From an uncultured Porphyromonadaceae bacterium (GTDB lineage: Bacteria > Bacteroidota > Bacteroidia > Bacteroidales > Muribaculaceae): DNA of 40,147 bases. The stretch spans positions 1-40,147 of the forward strand of contig CAMWNR010000008.1 in assembly GCA_947175665.1 (NCBI GenBank). Reading direction: 5' to 3'. Made by a program: the position numbers and the translations under genes. Under the pieces are notes generated by a model, which saw only the letters and a program-made list of their open reading frames with translations, did not search any database and was not told the DNA's origin. Below, piece after piece: positions 24,049 through 31,895 of the stretch. Within the stretch, counting starts at the first letter, position 1. Each line of letters begins with the position of its first letter.

Positions 24049-25851
24049 ATGGCTTACAAAGAGACTCATAATAAATATACCGATGCCTGGATGAAGTTTG
24101 TGTTATGGCGCGAACGGCATATCAAGGAGAATCAGTTTGTATATCTCGTGGCACTCATAGTGGGCGTGATATGCGGTTTTGCAGCGCAGTTGCTCAAATT
24201 TCTGATTCACTTTATATCCGGCCTTCTTACTTCTCACCTTTCATCTACTACAGCAAACTGGACTTATCTTGTATATCCTGTTATCGGCATACTGATAGTG
24301 ACCTTGTTTGTAAAATATGTAGTTAAAGATGATATATCACACGGTGTGACCAGGGTGCTTTATGCCATTTCACAACGCAAGTCAAGACTTAAGAAAAAGA
24401 ATTGCTACGCATCACTTATCGCCTCCTCTATCACTATCGGCTTTGGCGGTTCTGTGGGAGCGGAGGGTCCTATAGTGTTTACCGGGGCGGCTATCGGTTC
24501 AAATATTGGTCAGGCTTTCCGACTGTCGCCTAAATTGCTCATGATTCTGGTAGGTTGCGGTGCCGCTGCCGGTATTGCAGGCATTTTCCGCGCTCCTATA
24601 GCGGGTATGCTTTTCACCTTGGAGGTGCTTATGATTGATTTTACAGGTGCCACTGTCATGCCGTTGCTCATCGCTTCTATCTCCGGTGCTACCGTAGCCT
24701 ATATCTTCGAAGGGTACAACGCCGAGTTCTTCTTCTCGCAGAGTGAGCCTTATATGACTCGTAAAATACCCTATACCATAATCTTAGGCATTCTCTCAGG
24801 TTTTGTGTCGCTTTACTTCACCCGATGCATGTTTTTTATGGAGGGGATGTTTGGCAAGGTTAAGTCGACATGGCTTAAAATCGTTATCGGTGGGGTGATT
24901 CTCGCTCTGCTCATCTTCCTGTTTCCTCCTCTGTATGGTGAGGGTTATGGCGCTATCAATTCGTTGCTTGACGGTAATGTAAGTTCGATTGTGGAGGGGT
25001 CGCTGTTTTATCTGGATCGCGAATCTGTCTGGTTTATAGCGTTGTATATCGGCTTGATAATCTTAATGAAGGGGTTTGCCACCTCGGCCACCAACGGTGC
25101 CGGTGGTGTGGGCGGTACTTTTGCCCCCTCGCTCTTTGTAGGTGCTATGACCGGTTTCGTATATGCTTATATTCTTAATAATCTTGACATTGGCATTGAT
25201 ATAAGCAATAAAAATTTTGCATTGATGGGTATGGCCGGAGTTATGAGCGGAGTAATGCACGCTCCGCTTATGGCAATCTTCCTTACCGCTGAGATGACCG
25301 GAGGCTACGAACTCTTCCTCCCGCTGCTAATTGTATCTACTTTGAGTTATATGACTATCAGGATTTTTCTCCCTTATAGTATATATTCCATGCGTTTGGC
25401 TCAGCGCGGTAAATTGATGACTAATGAGAAGGATCAGGCCGTACTTACACTTCTGAAAATAGATAATCTGATCGAACGTGATTGCACACCGGTCCATCCG
25501 GAGATGAGTCTAAAAGAGATGGTGGATGTTATTGCCGCGTCCCATCGAAATATCTTCCCCGTTATTGATGCCGACCAAAAATTGAAAGGCATCGTTCTCC
25601 TTGACGATATAAGAAATATAATGTTCCGGCCGGATCTGTATCGCACTATGCATGTGTCTCGATTTATGGCAATGCCTCCTGCTAAGATTACTGTCACCGA
25701 TACAATGGAGAATGTTATGAATACTTTTGACAAAACCAATGCATGGAATCTCCCGGTAGTTGACGGGGATGGCAGATATGTAGGATTTGTAAGTAAATCA
25801 AAAATATTCAATTCATACCGTAGAGTTTTGCGCCATTATTCTGATGATTAA
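24049..25851 (+). CDS. ClC family chloride channel/transporter with C-terminal CBS pair
   Basis: Anion channel or H+/Cl- exchanger of the inner membrane, 600 residues. The membrane part (about 30-440) has FGGSVGAEGP with the gating glutamate E139 and GGVGGTFAPSLFVGAMTG near the pore. At the position of the internal proton glutamate (E203 in the E. coli protein) the alignment RAPIAGMLFTLEVLM places V193, as in ClC channels, so proton coupling may be lost; this is inference. The conserved first pore motif GSGIPE appears as DDISHGV. Residues about 470-600 form two CBS domains that may bind adenine nucleotides. ATG 24049 is chosen over a TTG one codon upstream. Confidence 0.92.
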   Translation: MAYKETHNKYTDAWMKFVLWRERHIKENQFVYLVALIVGVICGFAAQLLKFLIHFISGLLTSHLSSTTANWTYLVYPVIGILIVTLFVKYVVKDDISHGVTRVLYAISQRKSRLKKKNCYASLIASSITIGFGGSVGAEGPIVFTGAAIGSNIGQAFRLSPKLLMILVGCGAAAGIAGIFRAPIAGMLFTLEVLMIDFTGATVMPLLIASISGATVAYIFEGYNAEFFFSQSEPYMTRKIPYTIILGILSGFVSLYFTRCMFFMEGMFGKVKSTWLKIVIGGVILALLIFLFPPLYGEGYGAINSLLDGNVSSIVEGSLFYLDRESVWFIALYIGLIILMKGFATSATNGAGGVGGTFAPSLFVGAMTGFVYAYILNNLDIGIDISNKNFALMGMAGVMSGVMHAPLMAIFLTAEMTGGYELFLPLLIVSTLSYMTIRIFLPYSIYSMRLAQRGKLMTNEKDQAVLTLLKIDNLIERDCTPVHPEMSLKEMVDVIAASHRNIFPVIDADQKLKGIVLLDDIRNIMFRPDLYRTMHVSRFMAMPPAKITVTDTMENVMNTFDKTNAWNLPVVDGDGRYVGFVSKSKIFNSYRRVLRHYSDD

Positions 25852-25943
25852 TATCCCTTATGGATAATTTGCCTTATCTGGATTGTAATGTGCGGATATT
25901 CTGCCCATATAAAGTATCTTTTCTGTTTTAACGAAAAAATTAT

Positions 25944-26897
25944 ATGATGAATAAGCAAGATCTTAAAATAGTATTTTTTGGAACTCCTGAATTTGCTGTA
26001 GAAAGCCTCGATGCACTTGTAAAAAAGGGGTATAACATAGCCACGGTAGTGACTATGCCCGATAAACCTGCAGGCCGCGGGAAAAAGATTCAGATGAGCG
26101 ATGTTAAGAAGTATGCTCTCGAACACGATCTGCCTGTTCTTCAACCTGAAAAATTGAAATCCCCGGAGTTTGTAGAAACATTGCGAAATATAAATGCCGA
26201 TCTCTTTATTGTCATCGCTTTCCGCATGCTCCCTGAGATTGTATGGAGTATGCCTCGACTCGGTACATTTAACCTGCATGGCTCTCTGCTCCCTAAATAC
26301 CGAGGTGCCGCTCCTATCAATCATGCTATAATGAATGGGGAGACCGAAACAGGTATCACCACCTTTTTTCTCAAACATGAGATTGATACGGGCGATATGA
26401 TACAGCAGCGCAGTATCCCAATCGGTGAGGATGATAACGTAGGTATCATCTACGACAGACTGATGCACCTCGGTGCTGAGGCTGTGACCGATACGGTGGA
26501 TAGTATTATCAATGGCACTCTGCAGACTCAGCCTCAGCCTGAGGGGGATTTTATTCCGGCACCCAAGATTTTTAAGGATACTTGCAAAATTGATTGGAAT
26601 CGCAGTCAAAAGGAGATTCATGATTTTGTAAGAGGTTTGTCGCCTTACCCTGCGGCTTGGTGCAAAATGATAGAGAAGTCCGGCAAACCATCGGATGTCA
26701 AAATTTATGCAACTTCCCGTAAAAACATCCCGGATAATTTATCGTTATCTCCCGGCGAAGCGGCCGTGGTGGGTAAACACCTTTACGTCGGTACCGCTTC
26801 ATCACCTGTCGAAATACTTACATTACAACCTGCCGGCAAAAAGCAGATGCCCGCAGAAGCGTTCATTTTAGGTTATCATCCCCAAAAATTTGAATAA
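25944..26897 (+). CDS. fmt: Methionyl-tRNA formyltransferase
   Basis: Formylates initiator Met-tRNA using 10-formyl-tetrahydrofolate. 317 residues, standard length. The N-terminus has VFFGTPEFAV (10-19); the catalytic triad is N110, H112 and D148, in FNLHGSLLPKYRGAAPIN and KHEIDTGDMI. The C-terminal anticodon/OB-like domain runs from about 205. Two adjacent ATG codons (25944, 25947) are possible starts. It lies 92 nt after the ClC gene and 36 nt before menD. A def (deformylase) partner is not in the window. Cytoplasmic. Confidence 0.97.
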   Translation: MMNKQDLKIVFFGTPEFAVESLDALVKKGYNIATVVTMPDKPAGRGKKIQMSDVKKYALEHDLPVLQPEKLKSPEFVETLRNINADLFIVIAFRMLPEIVWSMPRLGTFNLHGSLLPKYRGAAPINHAIMNGETETGITTFFLKHEIDTGDMIQQRSIPIGEDDNVGIIYDRLMHLGAEAVTDTVDSIINGTLQTQPQPEGDFIPAPKIFKDTCKIDWNRSQKEIHDFVRGLSPYPAAWCKMIEKSGKPSDVKIYATSRKNIPDNLSLSPGEAAVVGKHLYVGTASSPVEILTLQPAGKKQMPAEAFILGYHPQKFE

Positions 26898-26933
26898 ACA
26901 GTAGGATAACTCTTTATTGAAATCTAATTAGCA

Positions 26934-28697
26934 ATGCTGGATACCGGTAAAAAAATCGTACAGGATTTATTTAATATTCTTGAATCGCATGGTGTGACGC
27001 AGGTTGTCTGTTCGCCTGGCTCAAGAAATATGCCGCTTCTCATGGCCGCCGATGCTCGTGAGAAGTTAAACAAGATTGTGGTGATAGATGAGCGCACAGC
27101 CGCTTTCGTAGCCTTAGGTATTGCTCAGCAGTCTAATACGCCTGTGGCGCTGGTGTGCACTTCCGGTACTGCTTTGCTCAACTATTCCCCGGCTATTGCC
27201 GAGGCCTATTACCAAGGCTACCCCCTGATTGTTATTTCTGCTGACCGCCCCAAGGAGTGGATAGATCAGGATGATTCTCAAACTTTGCGTCAGTTTGACG
27301 CTTTGGCCAATTTCGTAAAAAAGAGTTATGATGTCGATGATACTATACATTGCTCTGATTCTCTTTGGTATGCCAACCGGATTTTTAATGACGCGTTGAT
27401 AAATGCTACCCGTCCCAAGCAGGGTCCGGTACACATCAATATCCGCCTCTCAGTCCCTCTCGATATTACCGATACCACTGAAACTACTGCTCACTTTGCG
27501 ACGCGCACCATTTTGCGTCACAATTCACCTGCTGTTTACTCCAGAACCGAATTACAAACCTTTGCCAAACAATTAATCGGCAAAAAAGTAATGGTGATAG
27601 CGGGGTTTATGAAACCTGACGCTAAAGTCAATGAGCAGTTGAAGAAGTTCGCTCGCCATGATAATGTAGTGGTGATGGCCGAAACGATTTCAAACCTTCA
27701 CCTCCCCGATGAGGCCTACGTGATTGATCCGGCTTTATCTATTCTGAAGAATTGGGATGAAACTGCGCTTGATACTATGATTCCTGATATAGTCATAACT
27801 ATGGGGGGAGCACTTGTATCAAGAATGCTTAAGGAGTTCCTGCGCAAAGCGGCTGCAAGTAATAAGAATCTCGAGCATTGGTCGTTTGGCGAACAGGAGT
27901 ATGTAGTGGATTGTTTTAAAGCACTGACTCTCAAGATTGAAGATTATCCCGCTCCAGTTATCGGTCAGATCAGTGCAGAAATGGCTCACCAGATTAAGAT
28001 TAATAATGCGCGCCCGGATAACGATCCTGATAAATTTGCTTCTTCCGACAATATCAAAGAATTTAAAAATAACTGGGATATTATCCGTAAAGCCGCATCG
28101 CACCGCTTGTTATCTCTTGCTGAAAACGCACCGTGGAGTGAAATGAAAGCACTTCATTACATATTCTCCAATATACCCGCGGGGTGCAATATTCAGTTGT
28201 CTAACGGTACACCTGTCAGATACAATCAAATTCTTACCCGCAGGATACCGCATACTGTTTTTTGTAATCGCGGAGTTTCCGGGATAGAGGGTTCTACTTC
28301 TACTGCTGTGGGATTTGCCTCATCATCCTCTCACCCCTGCCTCCTTATTACCGGTGATATGTCGGCCGCTCATGATTTGGGCGGCTTGTTGACGGCTGCC
28401 AATCTTAATTCCCACATAAAGATCGTTATTATTAATAATGCGGGTGGAGGCATTTTCAGATTTGTCAAATCTACGAGAAGTTGGGATAAGAGAGAGGATT
28501 ATCTTTGTGCGGATCCTAAGGCAGACTTCACCAAACTTGCCGATGCTTTTGGCTTCGGTTATAATGTAGCCGATTCTTACGAGTCGCTTATTAAGAAGTT
28601 TAAGATATTTATAGAGCAGACCGGAAGGAGTATTTTAGAGATTAAGGTGCCCCCGACACTAAGTGCCGAGATTCTTAAAGAAGCACTGAGACAATAA
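26934..28697 (+). CDS. menD: SEPHCHC synthase MenD
   Basis: Thiamine diphosphate-dependent enzyme that joins 2-oxoglutarate-derived succinic semialdehyde to isochorismate, giving SEPHCHC in menaquinone synthesis. 587 residues. It shows VVCSPGSRNMPLL, the ThDP-activating E53 in IDERTAAFVALG, and the C-terminal ThDP/Mg motif GDMSAAHDLGGL running to INNAGGGIF. Full length. It heads the men block D-B-C-E in this window, 36 nt after fmt. Its substrate is supplied by menF, which here lies 22 kb upstream. Confidence 0.96.
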   Translation: MLDTGKKIVQDLFNILESHGVTQVVCSPGSRNMPLLMAADAREKLNKIVVIDERTAAFVALGIAQQSNTPVALVCTSGTALLNYSPAIAEAYYQGYPLIVISADRPKEWIDQDDSQTLRQFDALANFVKKSYDVDDTIHCSDSLWYANRIFNDALINATRPKQGPVHINIRLSVPLDITDTTETTAHFATRTILRHNSPAVYSRTELQTFAKQLIGKKVMVIAGFMKPDAKVNEQLKKFARHDNVVVMAETISNLHLPDEAYVIDPALSILKNWDETALDTMIPDIVITMGGALVSRMLKEFLRKAAASNKNLEHWSFGEQEYVVDCFKALTLKIEDYPAPVIGQISAEMAHQIKINNARPDNDPDKFASSDNIKEFKNNWDIIRKAASHRLLSLAENAPWSEMKALHYIFSNIPAGCNIQLSNGTPVRYNQILTRRIPHTVFCNRGVSGIEGSTSTAVGFASSSSHPCLLITGDMSAAHDLGGLLTAANLNSHIKIVIINNAGGGIFRFVKSTRSWDKREDYLCADPKADFTKLADAFGFGYNVADSYESLIKKFKIFIEQTGRSILEIKVPPTLSAEILKEALRQ

Positions 28698-28713
28698 CAT
28701 AAACATCTTAATT

Positions 28714-28753
28714 ATAGAAATTTATATTAAAATTACAACTATAGAGATTTATA
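28714..28753. repeat. Two near-identical 13-bp direct repeats before menB
   Basis: ATAGAAATTTATA (28714-28726) and ATAGAGATTTATA (28741-28753), one mismatch, 27 bp apart. They lie in the AT-rich menD-menB gap. They may be chance. Confidence 0.4.
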
Positions 28754-28768
28754 CAAATAAATATACTT

Positions 28769-29584
28769 ATGGATAATTGGATTACAATTAAAGAATATAC
28801 CGACATTCTTTTTCAGAAAAAAGAGGGTGTTGCTAAAATTACTATCAACCGACCCCGCGTATATAATGCATTCCGACCTCTTACAAATCAGGAGATGTTA
28901 GATGCCATGCGCATTTGTCGCGAGGATAACTCCATTCGCGTTGTAGTGCTGACAGGTGCCGGTGATAAGGCTTTCTGCTCGGGTGGCGACCAGCACTATA
29001 AAGGTCACGGAGGATACATTGATGCTGATGGTACTCCCAGACTTAACGTACTTGATCTGCATAAGGCCATTCGCTCCCTCCCCAAACCTGTCATAGCAAT
29101 GGTTAACGGGTATTCAATAGGGGGCGGAAACGTACTTAATGTAGTCTGCGACCTCTCTATTGCATCTGAAAATGCTCGTTTCGGCCAGACCGGGCCCAAA
29201 GTGGGTAGTTTTGATGCCGGTTTCGGAAGTTCGTATCTCGCTCGCTGTGTGGGTCAGAAAAAAGCACGCGAAATCTGGTTTTTATGCCGCCAATATACTG
29301 CTGCCGAGGCACTTGAAATGGGGATGGTTAACGCGGTAGTACCCTTTGACAAGTTAGAGGAAACTACCATGGAATGGTGTCGTGATATTATGAAGCGTTC
29401 CCCTCTGGCCATTCGCATGATCAAGCGCGCGCTCAATGCCGAACTTGATGGCCAGCATGGTCTAATGGAATTTGCCGGTGATGCCACTCTGATGTATTAT
29501 CTTATGGATGAAGCACAGGAGGGCAAAAATGCTTTTCTTGAGAAACGTGATCCCGATTTTGACCAGTTCCCGATGTTCCCGTAA
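28769..29584 (+). CDS. menB: 1,4-dihydroxy-2-naphthoyl-CoA synthase MenB
   Basis: Crotonase-fold enzyme that closes the naphthoquinone ring of o-succinylbenzoyl-CoA. 271 residues. It contains [10 protein letters not shown] (66-75), the oxyanion glycines 118-120 in NGYSIGGGN, the [14 protein letters not shown] stretch with catalytic D149, and [13 protein letters not shown]. The QTGP motif resembles the bicarbonate-dependent type I enzymes such as E. coli MenB rather than type II enzymes with an Asp there. It follows menD by 71 nt, a gap holding two near-identical 13-bp repeats. menC begins 2 nt after its stop. Confidence 0.97.
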   Translation: MDNWITIKEYTDILFQKKEGVAKITINRPRVYNAFRPLTNQEMLDAMRICREDNSIRVVVLTGAGDKAFCSGGDQHYKGHGGYIDADGTPRLNVLDLHKAIRSLPKPVIAMVNGYSIGGGNVLNVVCDLSIASENARFGQTGPKVGSFDAGFGSSYLARCVGQKKAREIWFLCRQYTAAEALEMGMVNAVVPFDKLEETTMEWCRDIMKRSPLAIRMIKRALNAELDGQHGLMEFAGDATLMYYLMDEAQEGKNAFLEKRDPDFDQFPMFP

Positions 29585-29586
29585 TT

Positions 29587-30645
29587 ATGCGTCTGGCTAT
29601 TTGTCCTTATATGCTTAAATTCAAGCAACCTGCGGGTACTTCCCGCGGTATAATGCTTGAGAAACCCACTTATTTACTGAAATTGTGGGATGAGAGGATG
29701 CCCGAGGTATTCGGTTTGGGCGAGGCGGCGGTGTTTCCGGGTCTGTCGCCCGAGGCCGATTATCGTTATGAGTATAAACTCATGGAGTTGCTGGCCAATG
29801 TGGCGATAGGGCGACCTACCGACCTTTCGCATCACTCTTCTATACAGTTTGGCTTCGAGCAGGCTCTAAGGGATTTTGCTTCCGGTGGTCGCCATATCTA
29901 TTTCCCCTCTCCTTTTACTGCCGGTGAGGAGACTATCACTATAAACGGCCTTGTGTGGATGGGAAGTTACGAAGAGATGAAGCGCAGAGTGGAAGAGAAA
30001 GTCAAAGCGGGCTTCAAATGTATTAAACTTAAGATCGGTGCTATTGACTGGGATAAGGAGTTGTCGCTGATTAGCGCACTGCGCAAGGATTATTCTCCCG
30101 AACAACTCACTATCAGGGTAGATGCCAACGGTGCATTCTCGATGGAAAATGTATTCCTGCGTCTTAAACAACTTGCCGATCTTGGGGTACACTCCATTGA
30201 GCAACCTATCCCGCAGGGATTCCCTGACCTTATGAGATTTATATGCGAGACTTCTCCCCTCCCCATTGCTCTCGATGAAGAACTGATAGGTATATCAGGA
30301 CTTGAAAAGAAAAAAGAATTGCTCAATTTTATCAAGCCCTCATATATTATCCTTAAACCTGCTCTTTGCGGTGGCTTCTCGGGTGCCGAGGAGTGGATAT
30401 CGGTGGCTGAGGATTCAGGTATCGGCTGGTGGATTACCTCTGCTTTGGAATCTAATGTAGGTCTGGACGCATTAGCACAGTTCACATCTACGCTACATAC
30501 CGATATTCCGCAGGGGTTGGGAACCGGAGGATTGTATACCAATAATTTTAATCTTCCGCTCACCCTGACAGGCGAAAAACTCGGTTATGACCCCACGATG
30601 CAAATTGATCAATCTCAATTTCTGAATCTTGATTGGAAAGCATGA
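29587..30645 (+). CDS. menC: o-Succinylbenzoate synthase MenC
   Basis: Enolase-superfamily dehydratase converting SHCHC to o-succinylbenzoate. 352 residues. The catalytic pair K147-x-K149 is in CIKLKIG; metal ligands lie in IRVDANGAFS, SIEQPIP and ALDEEL; the second acid/base lysine is in ILKPALCGG. It sits directly between menB (2 nt) and menE, whose ATG overlaps its TGA stop as ATGA. Related dipeptide epimerases share this fold, but the operon position makes MenC the clear choice. Confidence 0.95.
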   Translation: MRLAICPYMLKFKQPAGTSRGIMLEKPTYLLKLWDERMPEVFGLGEAAVFPGLSPEADYRYEYKLMELLANVAIGRPTDLSHHSSIQFGFEQALRDFASGGRHIYFPSPFTAGEETITINGLVWMGSYEEMKRRVEEKVKAGFKCIKLKIGAIDWDKELSLISALRKDYSPEQLTIRVDANGAFSMENVFLRLKQLADLGVHSIEQPIPQGFPDLMRFICETSPLPIALDEELIGISGLEKKKELLNFIKPSYIILKPALCGGFSGAEEWISVAEDSGIGWWITSALESNVGLDALAQFTSTLHTDIPQGLGTGGLYTNNFNLPLTLTGEKLGYDPTMQIDQSQFLNLDWKA

Positions 30646-31649
30646 CATATCAGGAGTTTATAAAAGAGTGGTCTGATAATAATCCTTTTTTTACCGCACA
30701 TACCAGTGGCTCAACGGGAATCCCTAAAGAGATACAAATATCTCGAGAGGTTGCCATAGAGAGTGCAAAACGTACGATCGTGTATTTTCAAATCAATGAA
30801 AATACACGATTGCATAGTTGCATCTCACCCGATTTTATAGGGGGTAAGATGATGGCCGTACGCGCCGCTCTGGCTGACGCTCATTTAAGTTGGGAAACAC
30901 CCTCAAATCATCCTGTCCTTATCACCGTCGATAATCATGGCAATAGAATAGTACCTGATTTCGTAGCCGTTGTTCCCTCTCAGATGCTGGGAATAATGGA
31001 GTTATTAAACAGTTCGTCACTCTCGGCAGATGAGAAATCCAAGATTCGCACAAACACGGTATTTCTGTGTGGCGGAGCACCGGTTAACGACAATCTTGCC
31101 GGCAGAATTATCAAGGAAAATTTACGCGCCTTCGAAAGTTACGGTATGACGGAAACCTGCTCGCACATAGCGTTGCGCAGGGTTGGACAGGATTTCTTCA
31201 CCCCTCTCGACTCTATTACAGTCACTACCGATAAGCGTCAATGCCTTGTTATAGAGGTGCCGCATCTCAATCCTATAGTCACTAATGACATTGCCTTTCT
31301 GAATACCGATGGTTCTTTTCGTATTCTGGGTAGATATGATAATGTTATAATCTCAGGCGGGAAAAAGATTTTTCCCGAAGAGATTGAGAAGACATTACAA
31401 CCGGGCCTTTCACCTTATGATGTTACGGATATTATGGCTTACGGACGTAAAGATAATCTCTGGGGTGAAATACTCTGTATAGACATTGAGTGTGATAAGG
31501 AGACCGACAATGTAAATATAATAGAAATTTGTCGTAATCTTGCCGCCTCTCTTCTACCCTCCTGGCAACGTCCTAAACAGATACGAATAGTCTCCCGGTT
31601 ACCCAGAACACCAAACGGGAAACTTGACCGCAAAATCAGCGCAAAATGA
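30642..31649 (+). CDS. menE: o-Succinylbenzoate-CoA ligase MenE
   Basis: Adenylate-forming enzyme activating o-succinylbenzoate with CoA. The ATG at 30642 overlaps the menC stop (ATGA) and is preferred over a TTG three codons upstream. 335 residues, shorter than the usual 450 or more, but such short forms are common in Bacteroidetes. Motifs: TAHTSGSTGIPKEI (phosphate loop), FESYGMTETCSHIA, GRYDNVIISGGKKIFPEEIE (hinge), and a C-terminal catalytic lysine in TPNGKLDRK. It ends the men block. menA, menG and a DHNA-CoA thioesterase are not in the window. Confidence 0.94.
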   Translation: MTYQEFIKEWSDNNPFFTAHTSGSTGIPKEIQISREVAIESAKRTIVYFQINENTRLHSCISPDFIGGKMMAVRAALADAHLSWETPSNHPVLITVDNHGNRIVPDFVAVVPSQMLGIMELLNSSSLSADEKSKIRTNTVFLCGGAPVNDNLAGRIIKENLRAFESYGMTETCSHIALRRVGQDFFTPLDSITVTTDKRQCLVIEVPHLNPIVTNDIAFLNTDGSFRILGRYDNVIISGGKKIFPEEIEKTLQPGLSPYDVTDIMAYGRKDNLWGEILCIDIECDKETDNVNIIEICRNLAASLLPSWQRPKQIRIVSRLPRTPNGKLDRKISAK

Positions 31650-31681
31650 GATATTTATTAGGATAAACACTTAAATTTTAT

Positions 31682-31689
31682 TACCTTTG
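31682..31689 (+). promoter_or_regulatory. Probable -7 promoter element of the secreted amylase
   Basis: TACCTTTG fits TAnnTTTG and lies just after menE. No TTG is at the -33 position. A start near 31695 gives a leader of about 200 nt. Confidence 0.5.
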
Positions 31690-31744
31690 TAAATATTTCG
31701 CAAATACAGCGAATGTAAAAAAGACCACGGAAAGAATACTGTTA

Positions 31745-31806
31745 TCCGGTCGGCATAAGTAAGTTTTATCTTCACCTTACGGAGCGATGCTTGCATCTAA
31801 ACCGGA
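31745..31806 (+). promoter_or_regulatory. Possible three-way-junction RNA in the amylase leader
   Basis: TCCGGT (31745-31750) pairs with ACCGGA (31801-31806), enclosing two hairpins: GTAAG (31759-31763) with CTTAC (31776-31780), and GATG (31786-31789) with CATC (31794-31797). The layout resembles a small regulatory RNA element, but no riboswitch class was recognised. Confidence 0.35.
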
Positions 31807-31895
31807 GAATTAGAAAAATTTTATCGAAAGCGACCGAACTTAAAACTGACTAAAAGGCTTAATTCTTACATAATTTTCAATTAAAATCTTAACAC

